Assembly: GCA_045647865.1 (NCBI GenBank)
Contig: JAZRMW010000011.1
Location: 1 to 18,431, forward strand
Length of the DNA stretch: 18,431 nt
Direction: 5' to 3'
Origin: Phocaeicola_A sp045647865
Lineage (GTDB): Bacteria; Bacteroidota; Bacteroidia; Bacteroidales; Bacteroidaceae
Shown: in pieces, positions 7,001-14,019 of the stretch
Position numbering within the stretch: the stretch's first letter is position 1
How the letters are laid out: each line of letters starts with the position of its first letter
Position numbers and translations under genes: made by a program
Notes under the pieces: model-generated
Seen by the model: only the letters and a program-made list of their open reading frames with translations
Told to the model about the DNA's origin: nothing
The model's database searches: none

Positions 7001-8460
7001 CTCCATACGTATTGAACACTCCGTTGACAATCAAGAATGACACCATAAGGATGAGGCAAGAATACATCGAATTACCATCAGCCACTCTGTACGATAAAGA
7101 AGGCCACACCGCACTCATTGCAGGAAGACTCGCACACCAACACCTGAAAAACATGAGTTATGATTTCCAAATCAACATGAACGAGTTCCTTTTCTACGAC
7201 ACAAATGATTTCGGAAACATGCCATTCAAAGGCAATCTCTACGGTACAGGAAACGGACGTCTCTATGGCGAAGGAAACAAACTGAATGTAAAAGGAGGTA
7301 TTGAAACAGCACCAGGCACTCTGTTCACATTCAATCTCGCGACATCAGAAAGTCTGACAGATAACCATTTCGTTAATTTCGTGGATAAAACAATACGTCC
7401 ACAAAACATCGTTGTAACAGATTTGGACCTATTTGAACAGGACGACCAAGAGAATAATCAAGAGGAAAGCAATCCGCTGAACATCTCCATCGACGTTGAA
7501 ATCAACGCTACACCGAATGCCCAAATTGTTGTCTTAATGGATGATCAGGGGAAAGATTACATTGAAGCTACAGGTACAGGAAATCTCAAATTGGATTTCA
7601 ACGATCCGGGCGAAACGAACCTGAAAGGAACCTATAATGTAGAAAATGGCAAATATAAAATGACGATGATGGACGTTCTCCATAAAGACCTGCTACTGAA
7701 AAAAGATAGTAAAGTTGATTTTAGTGGAAACGGTATGGATGCAGAATTGAACCTAACGGCCATTTATGAAGCAAATTCCGTATTGCTCAGCGATTTAATC
7801 CCCGAAGCGAATTTCAAGCAAAATTCCGTCCAGGCAAATTGCGTCATCAATATTACCGGCAAACTGGACAATCCCATCTTAGGATTTGACATTGATCTCC
7901 CCAAGGTAAATGAAGAAGAGAAACAATTGGTACGCTCAGCCATCAGTACCGAAGAGGAAATGCGCCGACAAGCCCTTTCAATACTAAGTATAGGAAAATT
8001 CTATACGCTCGACCGTGCCTCCGTTGAGGGCCAACAATCAAGCAATGTCATCTCTTCATTGCTAAGTTCAACCATCAGCGGACAATTGAACAATCTACTT
8101 TCACAAGCATTCAATACCAACAATTGGACATTCTCCAGCAATTTGTCAACCGGTCAGGAGGGATGGAGCGAAATGGAAGTGGAGGGGATTCTAAACGGAC
8201 GCATACTAAACAACCGTCTGCTTTTCAATGGAAACTTCGGCTATCGGGAAAACGAGATGCATAAAAGTAATTTTGTAGGAGACGTTGACCTACAATATTT
8301 AATTACCCGTTCTGGAAGTTTTCGAGGAAAATTCTACAATATCACCAACGACCGTTATTTTGCCAAACAAACTTTCTACACTCAAGGAGTAGGTCTCACA
8401 TTCAAGCACAGTTTCAATCGTTGGAGGGATCTGTTCAGACGGAAAAATAAAAGAAAATAA
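4021..8460 (+). CDS. tamB: TamB-like translocation and assembly module protein (AsmA-like, DUF490)
   Basis: The protein has 1479 residues if it starts at GTG 4021. The frame is open back to 3883, but that segment contains the promoter box and nearly reaches the divergent peptidase start. Residues 10-32 are a single inner-membrane anchor (VIITLVALYGLLVILL). A very long region of alternating beta-strand repeats follows, rich in Asn, as expected of the hydrophobic-groove beta-taco fold. The C-terminal 350-400 residues match the TamB/DUF490 domain: LKGTYNVENGKYKMTM, then ITGKLDNPILGFDIDLP, then EEEMRRQALSILSIG, with the last part resembling outer-membrane-protein strands. TamB-type proteins bridge the inner and outer membranes and are linked to outer-membrane protein assembly and phospholipid transport. 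No TamA or Omp85 gene is adjacent in the window. The length is usual for Bacteroidetes TamB. Confidence 0.9.
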   Translation: MTQNIFKFLKTVIITLVALYGLLVILLKIPVVQEQLTIVVQRQLTTILDTPVGIEHINIGYPDRIILDNVSIKDLQGEQLLQVARLSARFEWMPLLRDGRISIHTAQIFGLQANINRQYPKAPLNLQFIIDRLSTPKDTTSENKLDLRINSLLVRRSKVNYDVVSEKKTPERFNPNHLAFSNINANISLKALNKDSVNLHIKRFDFKEHSGFTLKGLEAHMTGNKRGIHLQDFKLNLPQSHLSLNELKMDFQNDSIPFRNFIMNGGLAKGSHLTPSDIASFIPALSNFKSKLNLSIPQINASQRHAEVMSFKVSSPQQEVNLEMTDIGIYFTGETPYVKAVLKNASINANGFEFLLKNFGKENEPPTNLHSIQNLQLEGTLEGPINQVKTHMALTTGIGNMEADATLGLSPQGALASCEGNINSAGMDLSKLLGEKAPLGNVSMELYFNGNMNGEIPQVYVKGTFPTLNFNNYEYQRIHLDGIIKPYIYEGIFSLDDPNGSMYAHGYADFTDKWSNIQANIKIRNFRPHDLLLTEEREGFGYSANISADFSGNSPDNIIGELRIDSLLTTTPKDTFLMKELTMNANVAADGGHRILSINSDFMNAFVEGELEVEKLTEDLTRIVGENLPSLTTPSTKRYTTARKGDNNFTVDINLQASKFYPYVLGIPLEIKPSMTVNGFINSDENLMELTGNVYHLTYNGNEYESGSFKYRKTEERSTVNVQISKHQKNNERMTMMLNANAENDSLKTKFNWGNDAITTYAGTLNAEATFARNQSDMLTTLIKISPSDVIINDSIWKVSESTIRIDSGHVHIDNFGAQNENQHLAINGSLTDRPTDSLTIDLNRIAIEYILDIVRFNAVEFSGLATGKVYVKSPFDGLQAHTHLNVQNFHFNNGLLGDMDVTGKWDKEIGILIDADIREGNVAHTTVNGFISPQQNGLDLQIDANETNLTFLNSFLGGIFSDIEGRAKGNVRLYGNFKNLNLIGDAVGTVGLTPYVLNTPLTIKNDTIRMRQEYIELPSATLYDKEGHTALIAGRLAHQHLKNMSYDFQINMNEFLFYDTNDFGNMPFKGNLYGTGNGRLYGEGNKLNVKGGIETAPGTLFTFNLATSESLTDNHFVNFVDKTIRPQNIVVTDLDLFEQDDQENNQEESNPLNISIDVEINATPNAQIVVLMDDQGKDYIEATGTGNLKLDFNDPGETNLKGTYNVENGKYKMTMMDVLHKDLLLKKDSKVDFSGNGMDAELNLTAIYEANSVLLSDLIPEANFKQNSVQANCVINITGKLDNPILGFDIDLPKVNEEEKQLVRSAISTEEEMRRQALSILSIGKFYTLDRASVEGQQSSNVISSLLSSTISGQLNNLLSQAFNTNNWTFSSNLSTGQEGWSEMEVEGILNGRILNNRLLFNGNFGYRENEMHKSNFVGDVDLQYLITRSGSFRGKFYNITNDRYFAKQTFYTQGVGLTFKHSFNRWRDLFRRKNKRK

Positions 8461-8533
8461 GGCTTCAATTCAACAAAAAACAACTCTTTTATTTTAAACG
8501 TAAAACCTACTATTACAGGGGTATAAAAACAAT

Positions 8534-8575
8534 GAAGACACAGAGCATTCTATTTAAAGAGAACTCTGTGTCTTC
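8534..8575. terminator. Terminator hairpin between convergent tamB and proS
   Basis: GAAGACACAGAG (8534-8545) pairs perfectly with CTCTGTGTCTTC (8564-8575), a 12-bp stem with an 18-nt loop. In the loop TTCT and AGAA can pair for four more base pairs. The gap is convergent, so the hairpin can serve both genes. T-rich runs are modest on both sides. Confidence 0.7.
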
Positions 8576-8611
8576 GTCGTTTGTATTTTAAACAAGGATT
8601 ATTCAGAAAGT

Positions 8612-10102
8612 TTAATAAGCACGTGCAAACAATACACGACGTGCACTGGGTTTACCTGTCACCATACACTTACCCGGAGTGAGGCTTTCCTCATCAGCCT
8701 CGAAAGGAATGCATCGGATGGTAGCTTTAGTGTCCTCCTTGATACGCTCTTCGGTTTCAGAAGTACCGTCCCAGTGGGCAAGAATGAATCCACCCTTCTC
8801 AATTTGTTCCTTGAACTCTTCGTAAGAATCCACCTTAGTGGTGTTAGCTTCACGATAATTCAATGCCTTTTGGAAAATATTCGCCTGAATTTCATCAAGC
8901 AGATTCTTTACGTACTCTTCGATACCATCGCAAGTAACGGTCTGCTTCTCCAATGTGTCGCGACGCATCACTTCCATCGTATTGTTTTCCAAATCACGTC
9001 CACCCATCACGAGGCGCACGGGTACACCCTTCAGTTCATATTCAGCAAACTTGAATCCCGGGCGTTTGTTGTCAGCATTGTCATACTTCACGCTGATACC
9101 CATCGCCTTCAAGTTGTTGGCAATAGCACCCAACTTCTCGTTAAGGGCATTGAGTTGCTCCTCATTCTTATAAATAGGTACGATGACTACCTGGATGGGG
9201 GCAAGTTTCGGAGGAAGCACAAGACCATTGTCATCCGAGTGAGTCATGATGAGCGCACCCATCAAACGGGTAGAAACTCCCCATGAAGTAGCCCACACGT
9301 ATTGCAATTTGTTTTCTTTATCTACGAATTGTACATCGAAAGCCTTGGCAAAGTTTTGTCCGAGGAAGTGCGAAGTACCGCTCTGCAAAGCCTTTCCATC
9401 CTGCATAAGAGCTTCAATAGTGTAAGTGTCCAATGCACCGGCAAAGCGTTCGTTGGCACTCTTTACACCCTTCACCACAGGTACGGCCATATACTTCTCG
9501 GCAAAGTCTCCATAAACGTGAAGCATCTTCTGTGCCTCCTCTTCTGCCTCCTCACGGGTAGCATGGGCTGTATGTCCCTCTTGCCACAAAAATTCTGCTG
9601 TACGAAGGAACAGACGTGTACGCATCTCCCAGCGCATAACGTTAGCCCATTGATTGCACAAGATAGGCAGGTCGCGATAGGACTGAATCCAATTCTTATA
9701 CGTACTCCAAATGATGGTCTCAGAGGTAGGACGAATGATAAGTTCTTCTTCCAAACGGGCAGCAGGATCCACCACTACTCCACTTCCATCGGGCGCATTC
9801 TTCAATCGGTAATGTGTCACAACGGCACATTCTTTGGCAAACCCTTCCACATGGTCAGCCTCACGACTCAAATAGGATTTCGGAATAAGTAATGGGAAAT
9901 AGGCATTCACATGTCCTGTTTCCTTGAACATATCATCCAACTGACGTTGCATCTTTTCCCAGATTGCATATCCATAAGGTTTAATCACCATACATCCACG
10001 CACAGCACTCTGTTCGGCCAAGTCAGCTTTCACCACCAGGTCGTTGTACCATTGGCTGTAATTCTCACTCCGTTTCGTGAGTTCTTTCAATTCTTTTGCC
10101 AT
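8612..10102 (-). CDS. proS: Prolyl-tRNA synthetase, archaeal/eukaryotic-like type
   Basis: The product has 496 residues from MAKELKELTKRSENYS at 10102; an in-frame ATG two codons upstream (10108) is possible but less usual in the family. It charges tRNA-Pro with proline in the cytosol. Class II motifs are visible: RPTSETIIW and MRWEMRTRLFLRTAEFLWQE (motif 2 region), then WGVSTRLMGALIMTHSDDNG (motif 3), followed by an anticodon-binding domain (IQVVIVPIYKNEEQ, YDNADNKRPGFKFAEYE, GVPVRLVMGGRD). The C-terminal domain ends in FARAY, with the terminal Tyr typical of this short ProRS type. The inserted editing domain of the E. coli type is absent. Such ProRS are the norm in Bacteroidales. The gene is a single unit, convergent with tamB, with a -7 box 42 nt upstream. 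Confidence 0.96.
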   Translation of the reverse strand: MAKELKELTKRSENYSQWYNDLVVKADLAEQSAVRGCMVIKPYGYAIWEKMQRQLDDMFKETGHVNAYFPLLIPKSYLSREADHVEGFAKECAVVTHYRLKNAPDGSGVVVDPAARLEEELIIRPTSETIIWSTYKNWIQSYRDLPILCNQWANVMRWEMRTRLFLRTAEFLWQEGHTAHATREEAEEEAQKMLHVYGDFAEKYMAVPVVKGVKSANERFAGALDTYTIEALMQDGKALQSGTSHFLGQNFAKAFDVQFVDKENKLQYVWATSWGVSTRLMGALIMTHSDDNGLVLPPKLAPIQVVIVPIYKNEEQLNALNEKLGAIANNLKAMGISVKYDNADNKRPGFKFAEYELKGVPVRLVMGGRDLENNTMEVMRRDTLEKQTVTCDGIEEYVKNLLDEIQANIFQKALNYREANTTKVDSYEEFKEQIEKGGFILAHWDGTSETEERIKEDTKATIRCIPFEADEESLTPGKCMVTGKPSARRVLFARAY

Positions 10103-10143
10103 ATACAATATATTATTAATTATAATTTCTGAATTTAAAGTTG

Positions 10144-10151
10144 CAAAATTA
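10144..10151 (-). promoter_or_regulatory. -7 promoter box for proS
   Basis: On the minus strand this reads TAATTTTG, a perfect TAnnTTTG match, about 42 nt before the proS ATG. The leader between them is A/T-rich, without a Shine-Dalgarno site. I see no good -33 partner. Confidence 0.55.
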
Positions 10152-10257
10152 CTAAAAAAACTGATTACCTATGCCATTCAGACAATTTAAATCACATATT
10201 GGACGACAAAAAGAGATTTTTCACTGATAAGATTGCCCTTTTGTAGAAACCTTTTGT

Positions 10258-10265
10258 TATATTTG
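10258..10265 (+). promoter_or_regulatory. -7 promoter box for the ompA-type lipoprotein gene
   Basis: TATATTTG is a perfect TAnnTTTG match 45 nt before the ATG at 10311. ATTG at 10232-10235 could be a loose -33 element with a 22-nt spacer. The leader is A-rich (AACAACAAATAAA directly before the ATG), as in strongly expressed Bacteroidetes genes. Confidence 0.6.
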
Positions 10266-10310
10266 CAGCCGAAAAAATTATTCACATCATTAAAACAAAC
10301 AACAAATAAA

Positions 10311-10991
10311 ATGAAAAAGATGAAATTCATGGCCCTATTGATGAGTGGTGCACTCATTTTGGGTAGCTGTGGCATGAGCAACACAGCAAAGGGAGGTTTG
10401 ATTGGTGCTGGTGGTGGCGCAGCATTAGGTGCATTGGTAGGCAAAATAGCAGGTAAAGACGGTAAGGGTGCTGCTATTGGCGCAGCTATCGGTACTGCTG
10501 TAGGTACTGGCGCTGGTGTACTCATCGGCCGTAAGATGGACAAGGCAAAAGCTGCAGCTGAAGCTATTGAAGCTGCTCAGGTAGAAAGTGTAACAGATGC
10601 AAACGGTTTGCAGGCCGTGAAGGTTACTTTCGATAGCGGTATCTTGTTTGATTTCAACTCAAGTACATTGAAAAGTGATGCAAAGAATTCATTGACAGAG
10701 TTCTCTACAGTTTTGAAGAGCAACAACAATATGGACGTAGCTATCTTCGGACATACCGACAAGACTGGTACCCTCGAAGCAAACAAGAAAGTGTCTTTGC
10801 AACGTGCTCAATCAGTACAGAATTACCTGAAGAATCAAGGTGTTTCTGCTGACCAAATGGTAACTGTTGAAGGTAAGGATTATCAGGAGTATGACGAAAC
10901 CAAGAGTGCTGCTGAAAACCGCCGTGTAGAGATTTACCTCTACGCTTCTAAAGAAATGATTGAAGCTGCCAACAACGGAACACTTCAATAA
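10311..10991 (+). CDS. OmpA-family lipoprotein with glycine-zipper segment
   Basis: The protein has 226 residues. A lipoprotein signal ends ALILGSC with the lipidated Cys at residue 20. Residues 28-73 are a Gly/Ala-rich glycine-zipper segment (GGLIGAGGGAALGALVG and GAAIGAAIGTAVGTG), which can insert in or pack against membranes. Residues 105-212 are an OmpA C-terminal domain: ILFDFNSSTL, FGHTDKTGT with Asp150, VSLQRAQSV with Arg165, and ENRRVEIYL. Asp150 and Arg165 match the pair that holds the diaminopimelate of peptidoglycan in OmpA. The expected role is tethering the outer membrane to the cell wall, as in YiaD/Pal-type proteins. I start at 10311, where lipoprotein signal and promoter fit; an extension to 10233 would overlap the promoter. 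Codon use is plain, with many GCT/GGT, consistent with high expression. Confidence 0.93.
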   Translation: MKKMKFMALLMSGALILGSCGMSNTAKGGLIGAGGGAALGALVGKIAGKDGKGAAIGAAIGTAVGTGAGVLIGRKMDKAKAAAEAIEAAQVESVTDANGLQAVKVTFDSGILFDFNSSTLKSDAKNSLTEFSTVLKSNNNMDVAIFGHTDKTGTLEANKKVSLQRAQSVQNYLKNQGVSADQMVTVEGKDYQEYDETKSAAENRRVEIYLYASKEMIEAANNGTLQ

Positions 10992-11011
10992 ATTTATCAC
11001 AAATTCGTAAC

Positions 11012-11085
11012 GATACGGATTGTGCGGACATCTGCACGGAAAACAAAAAACCGTGACAAACCGTACAATCCGTGTCTGTTTTTCT
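11012..11085 (+). terminator. Nested hairpin terminator after the OmpA-type gene
   Basis: Bases 11012-11027 pair with 11061-11076 over 16 positions with two non-Watson-Crick pairs. Inside, CACGG (11035-11039) pairs with CCGTG (11051-11055). A TGTTTTTCT run follows at 11077-11085. The layout fits a rho-independent terminator for the lipoprotein gene 20 nt upstream. It could also act as an attenuator ahead of mtgA, whose ATG is 33 nt downstream, since no separate mtgA promoter is visible. Confidence 0.65.
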
Positions 11086-11117
11086 ACAACCTCTCACAAC
11101 CCTTTAGCCCCTTCATT

Positions 11118-11810
11118 ATGTTAAAAAGGATTTTACGCATCCTACGTGTTTTTGTATCATTATTTTTGGTTACTTCCGTTGGTTCAGTCGTACTTTATCG
11201 TTTTATCCCCGTATCTTACACCCCTCTGATGTTCATACGTTGCATGCAACAATGGAGGAACTATAAACCCATAAAGTTGGAACATCAGTGGGTAGGACAT
11301 GAATACATTTCACCTCATCTTCCCATGGCAGTCATTGCATCTGAAGACAACCTGTTTGCCGACCATAACGGATTTGATTTCGACCAAATAAAAAAAGCTA
11401 TCGAAGCACACAAAAAGGGTAAACCTTTACGTGGTGCAAGCACCATCAGCCAACAAACGGCCAAGAACGTATTTCTTTGGCCCTCATCCGATTGGATACG
11501 TAAAGGACTTGAAGTTTATTTTACTATTTTGATTGAACTCATATGGGACAAAGAGCGCATCATGGAGGTCTATCTCAATTCCATCGAAATGGCACCAGGT
11601 ATTTATGGCGTAGAGGCCGTTGCCAAAGCTCATTTCGGTACAGATGCTAAATCGCTCAATAGGACACAATGCGCATTGATTGCAGCTTCGCTCCCCAATC
11701 CGCTAATATTCGACTCTGCTAATCCTTCAAAATACATGAACAAACGCAAGCAACAAATTCTAAATCTGATGCCTTTGGTAAAGCCTTTTTCTTTTAGTAA
11801 ACGGGAGTAA
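11118..11810 (+). CDS. mtgA: Monofunctional peptidoglycan glycosyltransferase (GT51)
   Basis: The protein has 230 residues, a usual MtgA length. Residues 11-30 are a single membrane anchor (VFVSLFLVTSVGSVVLYRFI), which places the catalytic domain in the periplasm. GT51 signatures are present in order: ASEDNLFADHNGFD with catalytic Glu76, RGASTISQQTAKNVFL, then DKERIMEVYLNSIEMAPGIYGVEAVAKAHFG with the second Glu150, and LNRTQCALIAASLPNPL. The enzyme polymerises lipid II into glycan strands. No transpeptidase domain follows, so it is monofunctional. I start at ATG 11118; the upstream extension to 11022 runs through the preceding terminator. Transcription may come from read-through. Confidence 0.94.
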   Translation: MLKRILRILRVFVSLFLVTSVGSVVLYRFIPVSYTPLMFIRCMQQWRNYKPIKLEHQWVGHEYISPHLPMAVIASEDNLFADHNGFDFDQIKKAIEAHKKGKPLRGASTISQQTAKNVFLWPSSDWIRKGLEVYFTILIELIWDKERIMEVYLNSIEMAPGIYGVEAVAKAHFGTDAKSLNRTQCALIAASLPNPLIFDSANPSKYMNKRKQQILNLMPLVKPFSFSKRE

Positions 11811-11840
11811 ATTTCTTTCACTTAAGGGAAAAACATATTT

Positions 11841-11949
11841 CCGTAGGATAAAACAGAGAGAGGCCCCGCATCACTGTGGAACCTCTCGCAAAGTATTTCT
11901 ACTTGGTACTAACTTTTTTTAAGGTAAAAAGATTGTTTTAGGATAACGG
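11841..11949 (-). ncRNA. Candidate small structured RNA between mtgA and glnS
   Basis: A strong minus-strand promoter (11953-11984) points into a 140-nt gap that holds no ORF. The predicted RNA, about 105 nt, folds plausibly. Its 5' CCGU...UAAAAC can pair with 3' GUUUUA...ACGG, closing the molecule. AAGUA-GAAA-UACUU (11904 to 11891) is a 5-bp stem with a GNRA tetraloop. GAGAGGUUCCAC and GCGGGGCCUCUC (11887 down to 11858) form a 12-position stem with two G-U pairs and one A-C mismatch, followed by UGUUUUAU. T runs occur on the minus side, not the plus side. It may be a Bacteroidetes 6S-like RNA or another small RNA; I cannot assign a family. The alternative is that the hairpin is only the mtgA terminator. 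Confidence 0.45.
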
Positions 11950-11952
11950 CTG

Positions 11953-11984
11953 CAAAGGTAAGATATTTGTCCGTGCTGACCAAA
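11953..11984 (-). promoter_or_regulatory. Strong Bacteroidetes promoter on the minus strand, no ORF downstream
   Basis: On the minus strand, TTTG (11984-11981), a 20-nt spacer and TACCTTTG (11960-11953) match both the -33 and -7 elements, the best two-element match in the window. It points away from glnS toward the 3' end of mtgA. Confidence 0.65.
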
Positions 11985-12133
11985 ACTAAAAACATGTTAT
12001 ATAACATATCAATAAAATAATTCGGACAAAACACAATTTTATTTCTTCATTCAATACTCTTCAATCCGTGCGTGTAACACCTAATTATAAAATAAAAGTG
12101 TATAAAGATAGCTGATTTCCGCAAAAAAATGAG

Positions 12134-12141
12134 TAATTTTG
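12134..12141 (+). promoter_or_regulatory. -7 promoter box for glnS
   Basis: TAATTTTG is a perfect TAnnTTTG match 39 nt before the ATG at 12181. The rest of the gap upstream (11985-12133) is A/T-rich and holds no other recognisable element. No clear -33 element is seen. Confidence 0.55.
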
Positions 12142-12180
12142 CACCTTCAAAAAAGAAAACGAAATAAACATCATAACAAT

Positions 12181-13926
12181 ATGGCAGAAAATATTGCAAC
12201 AGAAAACATTGAGAAAAAGAGCTTGAACTTCATCGAACAAGCCATTGAGAAGGATTTGAAAGAAGGTAAAAATGGAGGACGTGTACAAACGCGTTTCCCG
12301 CCTGAGCCAAACGGTTACCTCCACATCGGACATGCGAAGGCCATCTGCATGGACTTCGGTGCGGCAGCTAAATATGGCGGTGTATGCAACCTTCGTTTCG
12401 ATGATACCAATCCCACCAAGGAAGATACCGAATACGTAGAAGCCATCAAAGAGGATATCCAATGGTTGGGTTTCCAATGGGGAAACGAATATTATGCCAG
12501 TGATTATTTCCAACAATTATGGGATTTTGCCGTACAGCTCATCAAAGATGGGAAGGCATACATTGACGAACAATCGGCCGAGGTAATCGCCCAACAGAAG
12601 GGCACTCCTACTCAACCGGGTACAGACAGTCCTTTCCGTAATCGTCCCGTAGAGGAAAGCCTTGCGCTTTTCGAAAAGATGAATACCGGTGAAATTGAAG
12701 AAGGACGCATGGTGCTCCGTGCCAAGATTGACATGGCCAACCCTAATATGCACTTCCGTGATCCAATAATCTACCGCGTTGTAAATCATCCTCACCACCG
12801 TACGGGTACAACTTGGAAGGCTTACCCTATGTACGATTTTGCTCATGGCCAGAGCGATTTCTTCGAAGGAGTGACACACTCTCTCTGTACGCTTGAGTTC
12901 GTTCCTCATCGCCCGCTCTACGACCTTTTCGTGGATTGGGTAAAGAATGGTGAAAATCTCGATGATAACCGTCCCCGTCAATACGAGTTCAACAAACTGA
13001 ATCTCAACTATACCCTTATGAGCAAACGCAATCTGCTCATCCTCGTAAAGGAAGGATTGGTAAACGGATGGGATGATCCCCGTATGCCGACCCTATGCGG
13101 ATTCCGTCGCCGTGGTTATTCTCCCGAATCCATCCGTAACTTTGTGGATAAAATTGGATACACTACGTATGACGCACTCAACGACTTTGCCTTGCTCGAA
13201 AGTTCCGTACGCGACGATCTCAACCAACGTGCTACCCGCGTGAGCGCTGTGCTTGACCCTGTGAAACTCGTTATCACCAACTATCCCGAGGATAAGGTAG
13301 AGATGCTCACCGCTGTGAACAACCCCGAAAACGAAGCCGACGGTACACATCAAGTAGCGTTCAGTCGTGAACTCTGGATTGAGCGCGATGACTTCATGGA
13401 AGTAGCCGAGAAGAAGTTCATGCGCTTAGCTCCCGGCAAAGAAGTACGTTTGAAGAATGCTTACATCATCAAGTGTGACGAGAACCATCCCTGCGACAAA
13501 GACGCAGATGGCCGCATAACAACCATCTATTGTACTTACGACCCCGAGACACGTAGCGGAATGCCTGGTGCCGACCGCAAAATTAAGGGAAAGACCCTCC
13601 ATTGGGTTAGTTGCGCCCATTGCCTCCAAGCCGAAGTACGTCTTTACGACCGCTTGTGGACAGCCGAAAATCCGCGCGACGAACTGGCCGCTATCCGCGA
13701 AGCCAAGAATTGCGATGCATTGGAAGCCATGAAGGAGATGATCAACCCCAATTCTCTGAAAGTGCTCACCAATTGCTACGTAGAAAAGTATTTGGCCGAA
13801 GCCAAACCGTTCGACTATTTACAATTCCAACGTATCGGATACTTCAACGTTGATAAGGACTCTACTTCCGACCACCTCGTATTCAACCGTACCGTAGGTT
13901 TGAAGGATACGTGGAGCAAGAAATGA
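12181..13926 (+). CDS. glnS: Glutaminyl-tRNA synthetase
   Basis: The protein has 581 residues. It is a class I synthetase that charges tRNA-Gln with glutamine directly. The HIGH motif is at residues 48-51 in PPEPNGYLHIGHAK and the KMSKS equivalent is LMSKRN around residue 280. DFEGVTHSLCTLEF-like catalytic-core sequence (residues about 230-245) and RRRGYSPESIRNF are typical of GlnRS rather than GluRS. The C-terminal half carries the two beta-barrel anticodon-binding domains (KEVRLKNAYIIKCDE, YDPETRSGMPGADRKIKG, HWVSCAHCLQAEVRLYD). The ATG at 12181 is preferred to a TTG at 12139, which overlaps the promoter box. No tRNA gene is near. Confidence 0.97.
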   Translation: MAENIATENIEKKSLNFIEQAIEKDLKEGKNGGRVQTRFPPEPNGYLHIGHAKAICMDFGAAAKYGGVCNLRFDDTNPTKEDTEYVEAIKEDIQWLGFQWGNEYYASDYFQQLWDFAVQLIKDGKAYIDEQSAEVIAQQKGTPTQPGTDSPFRNRPVEESLALFEKMNTGEIEEGRMVLRAKIDMANPNMHFRDPIIYRVVNHPHHRTGTTWKAYPMYDFAHGQSDFFEGVTHSLCTLEFVPHRPLYDLFVDWVKNGENLDDNRPRQYEFNKLNLNYTLMSKRNLLILVKEGLVNGWDDPRMPTLCGFRRRGYSPESIRNFVDKIGYTTYDALNDFALLESSVRDDLNQRATRVSAVLDPVKLVITNYPEDKVEMLTAVNNPENEADGTHQVAFSRELWIERDDFMEVAEKKFMRLAPGKEVRLKNAYIIKCDENHPCDKDADGRITTIYCTYDPETRSGMPGADRKIKGKTLHWVSCAHCLQAEVRLYDRLWTAENPRDELAAIREAKNCDALEAMKEMINPNSLKVLTNCYVEKYLAEAKPFDYLQFQRIGYFNVDKDSTSDHLVFNRTVGLKDTWSKK

Positions 13927-13930
13927 TAAC

Positions 13931-13995
13931 AGTGACAAGCAACAAGCTACGAATTGTCAATTATATTATCAACTCATCACTTGTTGCTTGTCACT
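13931..13995. repeat. 16-bp perfect inverted repeat between glnS and the TPR gene
   Basis: AGTGACAAGCAACAAG (13931-13946) is perfectly complementary to 13980-13995, with a 33-nt A/T-rich loop. It begins just after the glnS stop codon. No T run follows, so a simple rho-independent terminator is doubtful; a processed mRNA 3' end or a dispersed palindromic repeat are alternatives. No promoter box for the next gene was seen in this gap. Confidence 0.6.
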
Positions 13996-14019
13996 CATAG
14001 TTAACTACAAATAAAAGCA

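Noticed and set aside
8774..9892. Long plus-strand frames (170 and 196 codons) opposite proS
   Set aside because: They are mirror frames of a well-conserved synthetase gene and match no known protein.
11022..11117. Upstream start of mtgA, adding 32 residues
   Set aside because: The extension is encoded by the terminator stem of the previous gene, and MtgA proteins begin close to the membrane anchor.
11858..11887. Simple plus-strand terminator of mtgA
   Set aside because: The stem is followed by GCAAAGTATT on the plus strand, with no T run, while the minus side has TGTTTTAT, and a strong minus-strand promoter faces it. I favour the small RNA reading but keep this as the main alternative.
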